64,000 nt of DNA, from the NCBI RefSeq assembly GCF_000719115.1, contig NZ_JOEA01000002.1:186001-250000 (forward strand), written 5' to 3'. The notes beneath the pieces are model-generated. The model did not search any database and had not been told where the DNA came from. It saw only the letters and a program-made list of their open reading frames with translations. Shown here piece after piece: positions 21,701 through 30,173 of the stretch (position 1 is its first letter; each line of letters starts with the position of its first letter). Position numbers and translations under genes: made by a program. This DNA comes from Lentzea albidocapillata. Its GTDB lineage: Bacteria; Actinomycetota; Actinomycetes; Mycobacteriales; Pseudonocardiaceae.

Positions 21701-24247
21701 GGTCATGCCGGGCCGGAGGGTGGCGCGCACCGGGATGGTGTTGATGAACAACCCGACCATCGTCTCGACGCCGGGCAGGTCGGCCGGTCGTCCGGACACG
21801 GTGGTGCCGAACACGACGTCGCGGCGACCGGTGATTCCGCTGAGCACGAGCGCCCAGGCCGCCTGCACCACGGTGTTCAGCGTGTAGCCGCCGTCGAGGG
21901 CGCGCCGGGTCAGCGCAGTGGTGAGCTCCTCGGACAACTCGACGACGCGAACGTCGCGCGCCTCGGTGCCGCCGACCAGCGTCGGCTCGTCGACACCGTC
22001 GAGCACGTCGAGCCAGACCCGTTCCGCCGCGGCACGGTCCTGTGCGCCGAGCCAGTTCAGGTAGTCCTGGTAGGGCGGCGGATCGGCGAGCTGCTCGTCC
22101 GCGTAGTGCGCGAGCAGCTCGTCCAGCAGCACCGGTGTGGACCAGCCGTCGAGCAGGATGTGGTGGCAGGTGAGAACAAGCTTGTTGCCGTGCAACAGGA
22201 ACCGCAGCAACGGTGGGGCGGCCATGTCGAACGGGCGCCGTTCCTCGGCCCGCAGTTCGTCGAGGTCACCATCGGCCACGCGCCACGGAACGTCCACTTC
22301 GGACGTTTCGAACCGGCCGTCGGCGCGGAAGCCCCACCGCAGGTTGGGATGCCTGCGCACCAGCCACTGAGCGGACTCGCGCAGGCGGTCGGCATCGATC
22401 GGGCCGTCGAGTTCCACGGTGAGCTGCGAGACGTACACGTCGACGTCGTCGTAGAGCGCGTGGAACAGCAGGCCTTCTGCCAGCGGCGCCAGCGACACCC
22501 CGGCGTCCGGCAGTGCCAGCTCGACCACCGGGGTGGCGACCGCCGCGAGCGCCCGGACCGTGCGGTGTGTGAAGACCAGCTCCGGAGTGAGCCGGAACCC
22601 GGCCTGCCGCGCCCGGCTGACCAGCCGGATCGCGCCGATGCTGTCGCCGCCCAGCGCGAAGAAGTCGTCCTCGGTGCCGACCGACGGCAGTCCGAGGATC
22701 GCCGCGAAGGGAGCGAGAAGCGCTTCCTCCGCCGGCGTGCTCGCCGCGGAGCCGGTGACCAACGCGCTGAGGTCCGGCTCCGGCAACGCGGCCCGGTCGA
22801 GCTTTCCGGCCGGGGACAACGGAAACTCGTCCAGCGTCACGAACAACGCGGGCACCATGTACTCGGGCAGCGTCACCGCGAGGTGCGCCCGCAGGTCGTC
22901 CAGATCCACTTCGCCGACGAGATAGCCGACCAGGCGTTCGTCACGGACCAGCACAGCGGCCTGCCGCACCGCGGGATGGCGTTCGAGGCTCGTCTCGACC
23001 TCGCCGAGCTCGATCCGGAAGCCGCGCACCTTGACCTGCGTGTCGGTGCGGCCGAGGTAGACCACGGCGCCGTCCTCGCGCACCCTGGCCAGGTCGCCGG
23101 TGCGGTACAGGCGGGCGCCCGGCGAGCCGTGCGGGTCGGCGACGAACCGCTCGGCGGTCAGCCCCGGCCGGTTGAGATAGCCGCGGGCCAGCTGGTCGCC
23201 CGCGAGGTAGAGCTCGCCGGTCTCCGCCGGGTTCAGGTCGGCGTCCAGCACCCGCAGCCGCGTGTTCCACACCGCGTGACCGATCGGCACAGCGCTGCCC
23301 TGGAAACCCGCGGGCACCTCGAAGTAGCTGACCTCGACCGCTGCCTCGGTCGGCCCGTACAGGTTGTGCAGCGGAACGTCCAGAATGGACTGGAACTGCT
23401 CGACCAGGTCGCCGGTCAGTGCTTCACCGGCCGCCAGCACCCGCCGCAACCCGGTGCACCCGGCCGCGGAGGGCTCCTCCAGGAACGCCCGCAGCATCGA
23501 CGGCACGAAGTTGACCTCGGTGACGCCCTGCTCCTGGATCAGCTCGGCCAGGTAGGCCGGATCCCGGTGGCCACCGGGACGAGCGAGCACGAGCGTCGCG
23601 CCGACGATCAACGGCCCGAAGAACTCCGGCACCGACACGTCGAAGCTCGATGGCGTCTTCTGCAACACCCGCTCACTCGGGTCCAGCCCGTAGTGGGCCT
23701 GCGACCACAGCAACCGGTTCACGATCGCGTGGTGTGGCACCACCACGCCCTTGGGCCGTCCGGTCGATCCGGAGGTGTAGATGACGTAGGCGGGGTCCTG
23801 CGGGTCGATCGGCCGGATCCGGTCGGCGTCGATGATCGGCGCCGGCGAGTAGCCGGACAGCAGAGCGGTCGTGGCGGAGTCGTCCAGCACCAGTCCGCTC
23901 ACCGGCACAGTGCTGTGCGCCAGCACCTGCACGGGCCGCGCGTCCTCGACCATGAAGGCGATCCGGTCGGCCGGGTACTCGGGGTCCACCGGCAGGTACG
24001 CCGCGCCGGTCTTCACCACGGCCAGCAGCGCGACCACGAGTTCGACCGAACGGGGCAGCGCCACCGCGACGACCTGGTCCGGACCCGCGCCCTGCTCGAG
24101 CAGGAACCGGGCCAATCGGTTCGCGTCCGCGTGCAGCGCGCCGTAGGTGACCTCAACACCCTCGAACACGACGGCTGTTGAGTCCGGAGTGGACAGTTCG
24201 CTCAGCTCAAGCAGCGCAACAAGGTCACGCTTCGCGCCCACGATCAT
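9779..24247 (-). CDS. Five-module nonribosomal peptide synthetase (A-T-C-A-T-C-A-T-C-A-T-C-A-T-TE)
   Basis: About 4822 residues. The ATG at 24247 has GGGG four bases upstream, and the protein starts directly with an adenylation domain. Approximate landmarks by residue: A1 (YTSGSTG ~158), T1 with GGDS ~533, C2 HHILLDG ~695, A2 ~1123, T2 GGHS ~1498, C3 HHIAGDG ~1670, A3 ~2127, T3 ~2497. They continue with C4 HHIAGDG ~2670, A4 ~3130, T4 ~3505, C5 HHIAFDG ~3733, A5 ~4188, T5 ~4552 and a type I thioesterase with GWSFGG ~4680. All four C domains keep HHxxxDG and there is no epimerase. Pocket residues read by alignment to GrsA: A1 and A2 DVPNLALVE, A3 DILQVGMIW (glycine type), A4 and A5 DVADVGVVV. 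The predicted product is a pentapeptide X-X-Gly-Y-Y released by the TE. The start of C5 (residues ~3577-3632) carries a 55-codon in-frame mobile-element insertion. Confidence 0.95.
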   Translation of the reverse strand: MIVGAKRDLVALLELSELSTPDSTAVVFEGVEVTYGALHADANRLARFLLEQGAGPDQVVAVALPRSVELVVALLAVVKTGAAYLPVDPEYPADRIAFMVEDARPVQVLAHSTVPVSGLVLDDSATTALLSGYSPAPIIDADRIRPIDPQDPAYVIYTSGSTGRPKGVVVPHHAIVNRLLWSQAHYGLDPSERVLQKTPSSFDVSVPEFFGPLIVGATLVLARPGGHRDPAYLAELIQEQGVTEVNFVPSMLRAFLEEPSAAGCTGLRRVLAAGEALTGDLVEQFQSILDVPLHNLYGPTEAAVEVSYFEVPAGFQGSAVPIGHAVWNTRLRVLDADLNPAETGELYLAGDQLARGYLNRPGLTAERFVADPHGSPGARLYRTGDLARVREDGAVVYLGRTDTQVKVRGFRIELGEVETSLERHPAVRQAAVLVRDERLVGYLVGEVDLDDLRAHLAVTLPEYMVPALFVTLDEFPLSPAGKLDRAALPEPDLSALVTGSAASTPAEEALLAPFAAILGLPSVGTEDDFFALGGDSIGAIRLVSRARQAGFRLTPELVFTHRTVRALAAVATPVVELALPDAGVSLAPLAEGLLFHALYDDVDVYVSQLTVELDGPIDADRLRESAQWLVRRHPNLRWGFRADGRFETSEVDVPWRVADGDLDELRAEERRPFDMAAPPLLRFLLHGNKLVLTCHHILLDGWSTPVLLDELLAHYADEQLADPPPYQDYLNWLGAQDRAAAERVWLDVLDGVDEPTLVGGTEARDVRVVELSEELTTALTRRALDGGYTLNTVVQAAWALVLSGITGRRDVVFGTTVSGRPADLPGVETMVGLFINTIPVRATLRPGMTVAELCADLHRQQLRTSGNATLGLADLHRLTGTTELFDTLTVFENYPDEVRPHGDLTIAGTEMRYPVHYPLGLIAVPGERLTLRISHRTSLAGQVEDRLLRVLAAFAGPDQPIHHVDQLDPADRDRVLVRWNDTAAEVPAATLTQLLAEQVESTPGETAVVFEGTSLTYAELDTWANRVAHHLLAHGAGPERFVAVLLPRSLELVVALVAVLKAGAAYLPIDHDHPSDRIDFMLADAGAVLALHELPDVSWQPAQAPALTATPDNAAYVIYTSGSTGQPKGVVVSHRAIVNRLLWSQTHYGLDASERVLQKTPSSFDVSVPEFFGPLIAGATVVLARPGGHRDPAYLAELIRSERITEVNFVPSMLRAFLEEPTAAECRGLRRVLAAGEALPGDLAERFQSVLDVPLHNLYGPTEAAVEVSYFEVPTGFPASSVPIGRPVWNTRLYVLDRDLNPVPPGVAGELYLAGDQLARGYLNQAALTAERFVANPFGPGRIYRSGDLARWDEDGTVTYLGRTDTQVKVRGFRIELGEVEARLAQHPAVRQALVVVADDRLIGYVAGDASVADLRAHLAESLPEYMVPGAFVVLPAFPLTPSGKVDRKALPAPEAVVVESRAARTPTEELLVGLFADLLDVQEVGVHDRFFDLGGHSLLAMRLIGRLRTVFGVEVDIRSLFDAPTPAALAERIATARGARQRVTVAERPEHLPVSYTQQRLWFMDRLEGASGTYNLPLVLRLSGELDVPALRAALIDLADRHESLRTILSERDGLPYQVVLPAVDVPLHLGPPDARAGFDLTAEPPIRAHLHRLAEDEHVLMIVLHHIAGDGWSLAPLGRDLSTAYAARLAGTAPDWAPLPVQYADYTLWQREVLGTESDPASPIAAQVEHWRQALAGLPEELALPADRPRPATASYVGGVVEFSLDAALHERVRDLARRHQVSVFMVLQAAFAATFTRLGAGTDIPIGTPVAGRTDDALDDLVGCFLNTLVLRTDTSGDPTFAELLARVRQTNLTAYANADVPFERLVELLNPSRSLARHPLFQTMLVLQNTPPVEFDLPGLEVRREADELGVAKFDLLCYLTENAAGIDGRLEYATDLFDHGTASQLAGRVIRLLTAAAEAPDRPVGTLDVLDPAERDLVLRQWNDTAREVPARSVVELFEDQVARTPDVVAVSCGDVVLTYDELNVRANRLAHHLIGLGAGPERYVALAMPRSADLVVALLGVLKSGAAYLPLDPDYPAERVGYMLADAEPLLTLHELPLSDVDTNPGVVVAQDSPAYVIYTSGSTGKPKGVVVPRATLLNFLASMAETVPLAAHDRWIAVTTIAFDIAALEMFLPLLSGAAVVVAEKETVTDPAALVQLIARTGGTVLQATPSLWQALVAAEPEGVRGLRMLVGGEALPPALADSMRALASGVTNMYGPTETTIWSTTHALASRPGAPAIGKPIWNTGVYVLDAGLRPVPPGVPGELYIAGLGLARGYHRRPSLTADRFVANPFGAGRMYRTGDLARWGADGELEYLGRVDFQVKVRGHRIELGEIETVLTAHPAVRQAVVVVRDNGLVGYVTGGAAGLREHAAASLPEYMVPSAIVVLDALPLTPNGKLDRKALPEPDWTAAARVVRTARNPAEELLCSLFAEVLGVPAVGVDEDFFRLGGHSLAAIRLISRTRAVFGAELKIRHLFESPTVAGLAAVLGSADAARPPLVAGPRPDEIPLSYAQQRMWLLNRIEEAEGIYNIPLTLVLTGPLDRVALTAALGDLVSRHEVLRTVYPEGDTGPRQQILPSWTPELLGPGSHEEDFDLTTEPPLRCRLVELGPDEHELLLLHHHIAGDGRSTAPMVRDLVQAYEARLAGQAPDWTPLPVQYADYAVWQREMLGSESDPKSLFSQQLDFWSGALAGLPEELPLPVDRPRPVVSEFRGGRVDLTIEPELYRRIRALADEHGVTVFMVLQAAIATLLTRLGAGTDIPIGSPVAARSDDVLDDVVGFFVNTVVLRTDTSGDPTFAELLAKVREAGLAAYAHPDLPFERLVEQLQPARSLSRHPLFQVLLAFQDTLAQEITFGAATGRVEVRDTDVAKFDLAFDLVEEPSGITGGLEYSAELFDRSTVERIASWLHGVLVSAVQDAGARIGALDFLSAAETEQLVSGFNATARELRRAPLPVLVREQVTRTPDAVAVVFGDTELTYAELDARANRLAHRLIGAGAGPERRVALSMPRSADLIVAWLAILKTGAAYVPIDADYPAERIAFMIEDAQPVITVTSVEAEDSPAVDPGVEVPLTSAAYVIYTSGSTGTPKGVVVTHSGIAGVAGVHVDRLGLGPGARFLLAVSVSFDVSLADIAMVLTSGATLVVPPPEVKLAGDELADLIDTYAITHTDLVAAMLASMPERDLPTLRGFVVGGEACTADLVERFSPGRTMMQVYGPTESTVVAVMSDPLSGTETPPMGRPVWNTRTLVLDSCLRPVPVGVPGELYLSGDGLARGYLDRPALTAERFVASPFGDNTSGARMYRTGDLVRWRADGNLEFLGRADQQVKIRGFRVELGEIEAVLLAQPGVTGSAVIVREDTPGVRVLVGYVTGAADPAALRGELARTVPDYLVPAAIVPLPVLPLTPNGKLDRAALPAPSFSGTSGRGPRTPQEEILAGLFAATLGLDSIGVDDNFFDLGGHSLLATRLVNRIRTALRAELPVRAVFEHPTVAGLAERVRTAGRSVHPLVPMPRPERIPLSFAQHRLWILNQMLGPVSKSMLAIAEPEAAPGGTADRPTYNSGMRACRPHRQEPPQARLSSNETSTQALDADAAYNVAIAWRLTGAVDHAALVAAFDDVAARHESLRTVFPQTGEGPIQVVLPAGARLSVVDGPPDLTAAARGFDLTTDLPVRATLFTGAEQVLLITLHHIAFDGASMAPLIRDLELAYRARAEGRAPEFAPLPVQYVDYTLWQRETSDVDGRLGYWRDALAGLPDELELPFDRPRPAVPSGQGDLVSTLLDASLRDRLKTLARQHDTTLFMVLHAALATVLTKFGAGTDVPIGSPVAARTDAALDDVVGFFVNTLVLRADTSGDPTFTDLLARIREIDLAAYAHADVPFERLVEELKPVRTASRPPLFQVVLALQDGAAPSLDLPDVRAEALEPGVHPSRFDLELSFAEQSDGLLAEVTFSTDLFDRPTVLRLTGALHRLLETVADAPEQPISSIDLLSEEDRTRLLVEWNGSTVDGPARVLPKMIEEQVRRAPDAVAVIFEGTSLTYAELNERANRLAHQLIGQGAGPERLVALRLPRSVDLVVAWLAVLKTGAAYLPIDPGYPAERIESMLADATPAIVLTSASVDGDRPGTDPEVRIDPANTAYVIYTSGSTGTPKGVQVTHAGIVTMALTHVERLAMGPDSRFLLAVSISFDVSLADIALTLLAGAALVVPGPDRQPAGDDLANLVEENAVTHTDLVASMLASVPPGRELPSLQGFVVGGEPCSADLVARWSPGRTMMQVYGLTETTVVSAMSDPLTGTDHPPLGRPMPGTRGYVLDDALRPVPVGVAGELYIAGDGVARGYLGRSGLTAQRFVACPFGGRMYRTGDVVRWRADGNLEFVGRSDQQVKVRGFRIEPGEVEAVLLAQPGVAQAAVLAVSDRLVAYVVSIVDVSREALARTLPSHMVPFVVPVPALPLTPNGKLDRKALPAPDFTAGVRREPRNPAEQILAELFAEELDVPAVGIDDGFFDLGGHSILAARLLGRIQSAFGVRLGIRTLFEEPTVAGLAHRLGHDDERDSFDVLLPLRVDGAGTPLFCVHPAAGIGWVYSGLLRGVDRPVYALQSRSLTAAAQAPGSVAEMAADYVARIREVQPEGPYHLLGWSFGGVVAHEMAVLLQEQGAEVALLTLLDAYPVRADDPGPDGMLASLGHGDRGELTGFTAEQVDAMAATFATNARLMNAATPRVFRGDVLFFAATGSPSPGLWAPHVTGLIDVHSLDCAHGAMTQPEPIAEIAQVLGARTARRV
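13355..13515. mobile_element. MITE-like element, copy 1, in-frame inside NRPS C5 domain
   Basis: A 161-bp element bounded by 16-bp terminal inverted repeats (GGCCTGTGTCGAAGTC at the left, GACTTCGATACAGGCC at the right, one mismatch) and flanked on both sides by CTAG (13351-13354 and 13516-13519). The repeat-to-repeat period is 165 bp, exactly 55 codons, with no stop in the NRPS reading frame. Removing it rejoins WILNQML with [12 protein letters not shown], a normal C-domain start. The flanks could be a 4-bp CTAG duplication (IS5-like) or a 2-bp TA duplication at a CTAG target (IS630-like). It has no coding capacity, and its centre folds into a long hairpin. Confidence 0.88.
20428..20496. repeat. 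Exact 69-bp repeat shared by A1 and A2 coding sequence (copy in A2)
   Basis: This 69-bp stretch is identical to 23314-23382 in module 1 and lies within a longer, nearly identical segment of the two adenylation domains, around the NLYGPTEAA core. Such identity 2.9 kb apart in one gene points to recent domain duplication or gene conversion. It also explains why the two pockets have the same specificity residues. Confidence 0.85.
23314..23382. repeat. Exact 69-bp repeat shared by A1 and A2 coding sequence (copy in A1)
   Basis: Partner of the repeat at 20428-20496. It encodes the same part of the A domain, including [18 protein letters not shown]. Recombination between the copies would delete one module, so the locus may be structurally unstable. 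Confidence 0.85.
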
Positions 24248-24320
24248 GAATCCCCACCCCGTTGAACCCAAGTCCGGCGAAGAGCCCCCGCAGTGCCGGT
24301 GTGATGAGCTAGCTTGGCCC

Positions 24321-24373
24321 GGACCGTTTCCAGTCCACCAGTGCCAATGGAGCGCCAAATGGACCGTTTCCAG
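24321..24373. promoter_or_regulatory. Paired direct repeat, probable MocR operator between divergent operons
   Basis: GGACCGTTTCCAG occurs at 24321-24333 and again at 24361-24373, 40 bp (about four helical turns) apart, in the 111-bp region between the NRPS start (24247) and the MocR gene. The second copy overlaps the first codons of MocR (it spells MDRFQ). MocR regulators characteristically bind direct repeats as dimers near their own divergent promoters, so this is the likely autoregulatory and cluster-control site. Confidence 0.55.
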
Positions 24374-25849
24374 GACCCGGCCGAGCTCGTCGAGGTGCTC
24401 GGCGACTGGGCGTCGGCCCGCGGCCCGCTCTACCGCAAGCTCTCCGGCGCAATGGCCCGGGCCATGCGCGCCGGCGACCTGCCGCACGGCGAACGACTGC
24501 CGTCGGAACGGGATCTGGCCAGGATGCTCCAGGTGAGCCGGGCGACCGTGGTCGCGGCGTACGACGAGCTGCGCGACAGCGGCATGGTCGGCAGCAGGCG
24601 GGGCAGCGGCACCAGGGTGACGTCCGAGCCGGTGAAACGCCGGGCCGGTGCGGACGGCCGGGTACCAGGCGGCCGGGCGACGTCGATCTTCCAGCGGCTC
24701 GTGGACGGGCCGGGCGAGGTGATCTCGCTGGCGTTCGCCGTCGAGCCCGCCGCACCCGAGCTCGCGGACGCGCTGCGGGAACTGGTCGACGAGGACATGA
24801 CCAGCCTGCTCGGCGACGTCGGCTACCACCCGCGCGGGTTCCCGCCGTTCCGCGACGCGATCGCTGCCTATTACCAGAACCTATGCGTGCCAACGGTGCC
24901 GGACCAGGTGCTGGTGACCACCGGCGCACAGCAGGCACTCGGACTGGTGGCGCAGATGTACCTGCGGCTGGGCTCGACGGTGGTCGTGGAGGCGCCGAGC
25001 TGGCCCGGTTGCTTGGACGTCTTCCGCGCGGCCGGGGCCAAGATGATCTCGGTGCCGCTGGACGCCGAGGGCATCTCCGCCGACGGCCTCACGCGGGCGT
25101 TCGCCGAGCACCAGCCCGCGCTGCTCTACGTGATGCCGACCTACCACAACCCGACCGGCACCCTGATGTCCGCGTCCCGCCGCCGGCGCGTCGCCGAGAT
25201 CGCCGCCCGGTTCGAGGTGCCGGTGCTGGAGGACAACGCGTACACGTCCTTCGACGCCACCTCCGCCGTCGAGGGCTCCGGTCCGCTGCCGCCGATCGCG
25301 GGCTACGCGCCGGACGGCGCCGAGGTCATCACGGTCGGGTCGCTCGCCAAGGCGGTGTGGGGCGGGCTGCGAATGGGCTGGGTGCGCGCTCCCGGCGGGA
25401 TCATCGAACGGCTCGCGCGCTACAAGGTGCTCGCCGATCTCGCGAGTCCCGTGCTGGACCAGGCCCTCGCCGCCAGGATCCTGCCGCGGCTCGACACCAT
25501 CGCGGCCGGCCGCGCGCGGGTGCTGCAGGCCCGGCTGGACCAGCTGTGCGAGTTGCTCACCGAGGCGCTGCCCGAGTGGAGCTGGCGGGTGCCCGACGGC
25601 GGGTCCGCGCTGTGGGTCGAGCTGCCGGGCACCGATGCGCGGGTCTTCGCCCAGATCGCTCTCCGTCACGGCGTCGAGGTCGTGCCCGGCGCGGCGGCCG
25701 ATCCGACCGGCGGCCACGACAACTTCCTCAGACTGCCCTTCACCTTCCCGGAGGAGACGTTGACCGTACTCGTTCGGCGGCTGCAGCGGGCGTGGCTCGA
25801 ACTACGTCGACACGGGCCGGAAACGAGCTCACTCGGTCCTTCCGTGTAA
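24359..25849 (+). CDS. MocR-family (GntR-aminotransferase fusion) transcriptional regulator
   Basis: About 496 residues. The N-terminal GntR-type winged helix (residues ~10-85) shows [37 protein letters not shown]. After a linker comes a fold-type I aminotransferase domain with [27 protein letters not shown] and [29 protein letters not shown] holds the PLP-binding lysine in the SLAK segment. Such proteins sense PLP or a PLP adduct of an amino acid and control nearby genes. ATG 24359 is chosen because GGAG lies 7-10 nt upstream; ATG 24347 is an alternative. Divergent from the NRPS and upstream of the plus-strand operon, it is the obvious pathway regulator, perhaps sensing an amino-acid intermediate. 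Confidence 0.9.
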   Translation: MDRFQDPAELVEVLGDWASARGPLYRKLSGAMARAMRAGDLPHGERLPSERDLARMLQVSRATVVAAYDELRDSGMVGSRRGSGTRVTSEPVKRRAGADGRVPGGRATSIFQRLVDGPGEVISLAFAVEPAAPELADALRELVDEDMTSLLGDVGYHPRGFPPFRDAIAAYYQNLCVPTVPDQVLVTTGAQQALGLVAQMYLRLGSTVVVEAPSWPGCLDVFRAAGAKMISVPLDAEGISADGLTRAFAEHQPALLYVMPTYHNPTGTLMSASRRRRVAEIAARFEVPVLEDNAYTSFDATSAVEGSGPLPPIAGYAPDGAEVITVGSLAKAVWGGLRMGWVRAPGGIIERLARYKVLADLASPVLDQALAARILPRLDTIAAGRARVLQARLDQLCELLTEALPEWSWRVPDGGSALWVELPGTDARVFAQIALRHGVEVVPGAAADPTGGHDNFLRLPFTFPEETLTVLVRRLQRAWLELRRHGPETSSLGPSV

Positions 25850-26258
25850 TCGCCCGACTACCGTTCGTCAACGCGTGACAAAAGCGCTGTGTAGTCGTCC
25901 GATCACCACGAAGAACCGGCAGTTTGTTCATTTGTTCACTCGATTAAAAGCGATCCATTTTTCGGCACGAACCCAGTCCAAGCTCCGCCGAAAAGACTAG
26001 TGGATCACCACCAATGTCCATATTGCCCCCGCGACATGGAGCAACATATGGTTGCTCGGACCAGTGAGCGCGGGGAGGCGCCACTCGACCCGAACCACCG
26101 GACACAAAGAGACTTCGGGCCAATTCTTTTGTATCCAGCTTCCGCGTGCTAACACTTGAACAGTGTCGCCGCAGCCCGAGGGGGGACTCGGTCGCGCACG
26201 ACCAGTAGTTGAAAATTGTATTTCGTCGGCACGGCAGCTGCATTCCCAATAACCGGGT
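25850..26258. other. Intergenic region upstream of the 12-gene biosynthetic operon
   Basis: 409 bp without a convincing gene. It is markedly more AT-rich than its surroundings, and the promoter of the plus-strand operon should lie here. Visible structures are a 7-bp-arm inverted repeat GAGCAAC/GTTGCTC (26039-26057), a smaller inverted repeat ACACT-TGAAC-AGTGT (26152-26166) and a tandem TTTGTTCA motif near 25921-25938. A short frame starting at ATG 26048 (34 codons) has no tryptophan run, so I see no evidence for a Trp attenuator. I found no T-box signature. Confidence 0.5.
26039..26057. promoter_or_regulatory. Inverted repeat upstream of the biosynthetic operon
   Basis: GAGCAAC (26039-26045), a 5-nt spacer and GTTGCTC (26051-26057) form a perfect 7-bp dyad about 200 bp before the adenylation gene. 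It may be an operator or a hairpin in the leader RNA. The regulator that would use it is unknown. Confidence 0.35.
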
Positions 26259-27992
26259 ATGGGCCTGGTCAGGCTGCGCAAAAAACAGGGGTGTTTTCTC
26301 TTGCAGTCGTTGGCAGACAAATTCGTGAACATCGCGCACGAGCAGCCGGACACACCGGCACTCGTCTGGCGTGACCGCACCGTCAGTTACCGCGAGCTGT
26401 ACCTCAGCGCGCGGCAGGCTCAGGCCAGGATCGCGTGCCTGCCGGACGACGGCACACCACTCGGCCTGCGGGCACCGAAGAGCCCGGAGTCGGTCGCGCT
26501 CGTGCTCGGCTGCCTGCTGGCGCAACGCCGGTTCCTCCTGCCCTCGGCGACCCTCGCCGAACAGACTCTCGCCGAGCTGTTCACCGCGAGCGGCTGCACG
26601 ACCGTCCTGTCCGAACTTGACGCTCAGTGGCCAGGTCAGGGAGGCGTCAACACGTTCACGCCCGACCCGGCCCGCGTCACGTTCATGCTGACCACGTCCG
26701 GCTCGACCGGCAGGCCCAAGGTCGTGCCGCTCACCGAGGGCGCGGTGGACCGGTTCACCGACTGGGCGGCGGCGCACTTCGGGCTCACCGGGGTGGTGCT
26801 GAACTACAGCCCGCTGAACTTCGACCTCTGCCTGCTCGACATCTGGGCGACGCTCAAGCACGGCGGCACGGTCGTGCTGGCCGACCCCGCCCGCGGCACC
26901 GACGCGGCACATCTCGCCGACCTGCTGCGGGACAACGAGGTCGAGGTCGTGCAGGCCGTGCCGATGCTGTTCGAGCTGCTGGCCGGCGGACCGCCGCTGC
27001 CGCACGTCCGCCAGGTGATCATCACCGGCGACACGATCGCGGCGCGCACCCTGGCCCGGTTGCCCGCCCTGTTCCCGAACGCCCGCATCCACAACCTCTA
27101 CGGCTGCACCGAGACCAACGACAGCCTCGTGCACGAGCTCGACCCGGCCCGGCTGCCCGCCGGTCAGATCCCGCTCGGCACACCGCTGCCGGACGTGGAG
27201 TTCAGGGTCATCGCCGAGGGCGGGCCGCTGCACGGACCGGGCACCGGCGAACTGGAGGTGCGGACACCCTTCCAGACCACCGGGTACCTCGACCCCGCGC
27301 TCGACGCGGACCGCTTCACCGCCGACGGCTTCTACCGGACCGGCGACCTCGTCCGGGTCGGCGCCGGCGGCGAGCTGACCCTGCTGGGCCGCAACGACTT
27401 CCAGGTGAAGGTGCGGGGAGTGCGCACCAACGTCCAGGAGGTCGAACGGGTGCTCCAGGAGCATCCGGAGATCGCCGAGGCCGCTGTGGTCGCCGTGCCG
27501 GACCCGCTCGCCGGGCACCTCCTGCACGCCGAGCTGCGCCGGGCACCGTCCTCCCGGCTGAACACCTTGGTGCTGCGCCAGTTCTGCGCCGAACGACTGG
27601 CGGCCACCTCCATTCCGTCCACCATCCGCATCACCGCCGAACCGTTGCCGAGGACGTCGACGGGCAAGCCGGACCGGCAGCTGCTCGTCCGCAGGAACAC
27701 CAAGGGGAACAAGGACATGGACCACACCCGAGAGATCACGAAGTTCATCGTCGAGGAGTTCGTGCCCGACATCTCGACAGAGGACCTCGCGGCCGACTAC
27801 GACCTGCTCGCCGGTGGTGTCATCGACAGCCTCGGCCTGCTGAAGGTCATCGCCTGGCTGGAGGACCGCTTCGAGCTCGCGGTGGACGACATCGACCTCG
27901 AGCCCGACAGCTTCCGCACGATCGCCGCGATCAACGCGTTCGTCAACCAGGTCCAGCAGCCGGCCGGAGCACAGCCGGCAGCCGGCAGATGA
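26259..27992 (+). CDS. Adenylation enzyme fused to a peptidyl carrier protein
   Basis: 577 residues. Residues ~12-480 are an AMP-forming adenylation domain ([48 protein letters not shown]). Residues ~487-570 are a carrier protein with the phosphopantetheine serine in GGVIDSLGL (Ser524). The pocket residues, by GrsA alignment, read DLLQITLDS; the DLL start and overall style resemble the free-standing prolyl-AMP ligases of pyrrole biosynthesis (PltF/RedM type). The carrier resembles PltL/RedO-type PCPs. Those pairs are normally two proteins; here there is no stop between them, although an ATG at 27717 with AAGGGG upstream could also start a free carrier. It probably loads a small amino acid for oxidation. 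Start ATG 26259; TTG 26301 is an alternative. Confidence 0.85.
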   Translation: MGLVRLRKKQGCFLLQSLADKFVNIAHEQPDTPALVWRDRTVSYRELYLSARQAQARIACLPDDGTPLGLRAPKSPESVALVLGCLLAQRRFLLPSATLAEQTLAELFTASGCTTVLSELDAQWPGQGGVNTFTPDPARVTFMLTTSGSTGRPKVVPLTEGAVDRFTDWAAAHFGLTGVVLNYSPLNFDLCLLDIWATLKHGGTVVLADPARGTDAAHLADLLRDNEVEVVQAVPMLFELLAGGPPLPHVRQVIITGDTIAARTLARLPALFPNARIHNLYGCTETNDSLVHELDPARLPAGQIPLGTPLPDVEFRVIAEGGPLHGPGTGELEVRTPFQTTGYLDPALDADRFTADGFYRTGDLVRVGAGGELTLLGRNDFQVKVRGVRTNVQEVERVLQEHPEIAEAAVVAVPDPLAGHLLHAELRRAPSSRLNTLVLRQFCAERLAATSIPSTIRITAEPLPRTSTGKPDRQLLVRRNTKGNKDMDHTREITKFIVEEFVPDISTEDLAADYDLLAGGVIDSLGLLKVIAWLEDRFELAVDDIDLEPDSFRTIAAINAFVNQVQQPAGAQPAAGR

Positions 27993-28987
27993 CCCACGAC
28001 CTGCTCGACGCGCTGGTCAACCGCCGCCACCCCGTCGAGCTCCCGATGTGCCGGTCGTTCTGGGACCGGCTGCACGACCGGCGCGTCGACCGCGCGGAGG
28101 CGGCCGCGGTGCTCGCCGCGTTGTCCACCACCATGCCGGACCCCGCCGCCGTCACCACGGTCGTCCAGTCGCTGCACGAACGCAGACCGGCACACGGCCA
28201 CGTCTTTCCCGCGGCGGTCAACATCGTCGGCACCGGTGGCGGACCCCGCACCGCGAACATCTCGACCGCCGCCGCGTTCGTCGCCGCCGCGATGGACGTG
28301 CGGGTGGTGAAGACCGGCTCCCGCGCCAGTTCCGGCGGGGTCGGTTCGATCGACCTCCTGGACCGGCTCGGCATCGGTCTCACCCGGTCCTACGAGGAGA
28401 CCGGCCACCTGCTGGACCGGTTCGGCATCGCGTTCGCCGGCTACTTCGTGTACCCCACCGAACTGACCAGGCTCGCGCGCACCGTGCTGCCGCTCGACCT
28501 GCGCACGATCGGGCGCTGGATCAACACGGTCGGCCCGTTCCTGGCCGACCTCCCGGTCTCCGCCCAGCTCACCGGCGTGTCCGACGCGACGCACCTGCCG
28601 GCGCTGCGGGCACTGGCCGCGGCGCAGCCCGGGAAGCGAATCTGGTTGTGCGCCAACGATCTCGGTGCCGACGAGCTGATCAGCTTCACGGCGAACTCGG
28701 TGCACGGTGCCCTGGACCTCCAGGTCCAGCCGGTCGGCGACGGCGCCCTGACCCAGCTCGCCGCACCGGCGGAGGACGACGTGGTCCCCCATTTCCTGGA
28801 CCTGCTGGCCGGCCTGGCACCGGTGGCCGCGGTGGACACGGTGTGCCTGAATGCGGCCGCGCTCGCCGTGGCCGCGGGACACGAACCCGATCTCCCGGCC
28901 GGGTTCCGGACCGCCCGCGCCGCCGTCGCCGACGGTGCCCCGCGGGCCTTGGCCGAACGCATGCGACGAGTGGTGGCCCATGGCTGA
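27989..28987 (+). CDS. TrpD-like phosphoribosyltransferase (anthranilate phosphoribosyltransferase family)
   Basis: 332 residues starting with ATG that overlaps the previous stop (ATGA). The family core is clear: NIVGTGGG, NISTAAAFVAAAMDV and GSIDLLDRLGI, which bind PRPP and magnesium. The usual KHGNR anthranilate-contact motif is KTGSR here, so the His and Asn that touch anthranilate are Thr and Ser. The canonical enzyme attaches phosphoribose to the amine of anthranilate. The altered motif, and the absence of anthranilate synthase in the window, suggest a different amino acid substrate. It is the first tryptophan-type step in the operon. Confidence 0.88.
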   Translation: MTHDLLDALVNRRHPVELPMCRSFWDRLHDRRVDRAEAAAVLAALSTTMPDPAAVTTVVQSLHERRPAHGHVFPAAVNIVGTGGGPRTANISTAAAFVAAAMDVRVVKTGSRASSGGVGSIDLLDRLGIGLTRSYEETGHLLDRFGIAFAGYFVYPTELTRLARTVLPLDLRTIGRWINTVGPFLADLPVSAQLTGVSDATHLPALRALAAAQPGKRIWLCANDLGADELISFTANSVHGALDLQVQPVGDGALTQLAAPAEDDVVPHFLDLLAGLAPVAAVDTVCLNAAALAVAAGHEPDLPAGFRTARAAVADGAPRALAERMRRVVAHG

Positions 28988-29789
28988 GTTCTTCAGCGGC
29001 GCTCCCGGACTGGCGCTGTTCCTCAACGCGGGCGATCCGCCGCTGCCCGCGCTGCGCGACGTCGTCACGATGCTCGACGAGCAGCGGGTGGACTGCCTGG
29101 AGCTCGCGGTGCCGTTCCCGAACTCGTTCACCGACGGCCCGACGGTGCGCCGATCCGCGGATCGCGCCCTCGCCAGGGGCGTGGACCTGCCTGCGGTGCT
29201 CGACTTCCTCGCCGGCGTGGTGCCCGGCCTGCGACACACCAAGATCGCGTTGCTGGCCGACTGGAGCCACACCGTCAAGCCCGCGCCCATCGCGGACTTC
29301 GTCGCCAGGATCGCCGACTCGGCGGCGGACGCCCTGTTGTTGCACGGCCTCCCGCCACGGCTGCGCGACGACTACCACGCGGCCGCGGCCCGGTGGGAAC
29401 TGCCGCTGGTCACCACGTGCTACCCGAACTCCCCCGACGACACGCGGCGGCACTCCGCCACGCACGCGTCGGCCTACCTCTACCTGGTCGCGCACTACGG
29501 CCGCAGCGGCGCCCGCCCGCCCGGCGGTTTCGCCGCGCTCGCCGACCCGATCAGCCGGTTGCGGACCGAGACGTCCGCGCCGATCGCGGTCGGGTTCGGT
29601 GCCCGCACGCGTGCCGACGTCGTCGCCCTGCACATCGCCGGTGCCGACGCCGTCGTGATCGGCAGCGCGACCGTCGAACAGGTCGAGCACGGCGATCCCG
29701 TCGAGAACCTCGCGGACTTCGTCAGAGCACTCACCCACCCTCCAGGGCCCACCACCAGCGGAAGCACTGAAGACAAGGAGCGGAAATGA
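28980..29789 (+). CDS. Tryptophan synthase alpha (TrpA)-like lyase
   Basis: 269 residues, overlapping the TrpD-like gene by 8 bp. The sequence LELAVPFPNSFTDGPTVRRS corresponds to the TrpA active-site segment; the catalytic Glu (in LELAV) and Asp (in TDGP) are both kept. AVGFGARTRADV and GADAVVIGSATVEQVE match the phosphate-binding end of the barrel. TrpA cleaves indole-3-glycerol phosphate to indole and glyceraldehyde 3-phosphate. The intact catalytic pair implies a real retro-aldol reaction, probably on an indole-glycerol-phosphate analogue. Note Asn in FPNSF where the family usually has Asp. Confidence 0.87.
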   Translation: MAEFFSGAPGLALFLNAGDPPLPALRDVVTMLDEQRVDCLELAVPFPNSFTDGPTVRRSADRALARGVDLPAVLDFLAGVVPGLRHTKIALLADWSHTVKPAPIADFVARIADSAADALLLHGLPPRLRDDYHAAAARWELPLVTTCYPNSPDDTRRHSATHASAYLYLVAHYGRSGARPPGGFAALADPISRLRTETSAPIAVGFGARTRADVVALHIAGADAVVIGSATVEQVEHGDPVENLADFVRALTHPPGPTTSGSTEDKERK

Positions 29790-30160
29790 TCATCCGGAAG
29801 ATCGACGACGTCCCGTCGGTGGATTGGGGCAACGGGCTGAGCAGGCGGTTCCTGCTGAACTCCGACAACATGGGCTACACCGTGACGGACACGATCGTCC
29901 GCGCCGGCACGAAGTCCCGCCTGGAGTACCGCAACCACCTGGAAGCCTGCTACTGCATCTCGGGACGGGGCGAGGTCATCGACCTCGACGGGGTCGCGCA
30001 TCCGATCGAGCCGGGCACGCTCTACGCGCTCGACAACAACGACCCGCACTTCCTCGTGGCGGCGCCGGACACGGATCTCAGGCTGGTGTGCGTCTTCTCC
30101 CCCGCGTTGCGCGGGAACGAGCGGCACAGCCTGGACTCCGCCGAGTTCTCCCACTACTGA
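29786..30160 (+). CDS. Ectoine synthase (EctC)-like cupin
   Basis: 124 residues, the usual EctC length. The match spans the protein: MIIRKIDDVP start, YRNHLEACYCISGRGEV, HPIEPGTLYALD, NDPHFLVAA and LRLVCVFSPALRG. The iron ligands of EctC (Glu in HLEA, Tyr in LYALD, His in the following segment) appear conserved. EctC closes a ring by water loss from N-acetyl-diaminobutyrate, and it also has a known side reaction on glutamine giving an aminopyrroline carboxylate. EctA and EctB are absent, so it is not an ectoine gene here. I infer a ring-closing or dehydrating role on a precursor. Start ATG overlaps the TrpA-like stop, with AAGGAG upstream. Confidence 0.85.
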   Translation: MIIRKIDDVPSVDWGNGLSRRFLLNSDNMGYTVTDTIVRAGTKSRLEYRNHLEACYCISGRGEVIDLDGVAHPIEPGTLYALDNNDPHFLVAAPDTDLRLVCVFSPALRGNERHSLDSAEFSHY

Positions 30161-30173
30161 CCGGAGCGGGTTC

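Noticed and set aside
22160..22660. An epimerisation domain after the GGDS-type carrier of module 1
   Set aside because: The following domain has HHILLDG and spans a single C-domain length before A2, so it is a condensation domain.
21146..24181. Very long plus-strand open frames opposite the NRPS (also 11231-13354 and 15137-21103)
   Set aside because: They are antisense shadows created by GC-rich codon bias; their translations are Arg/Gly/His-rich with no domain, while the minus strand encodes unmistakable NRPS motifs.
25850..26258. Trp attenuator, T-box or leader peptide before the trp-like operon
   Set aside because: No run of tryptophan codons and no T-box core sequence found; only short dyads are visible.
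29786..30160. An ectoine biosynthesis operon
   Set aside because: EctA, EctB and EctD are absent, and the gene is embedded in a peptide biosynthetic operon.
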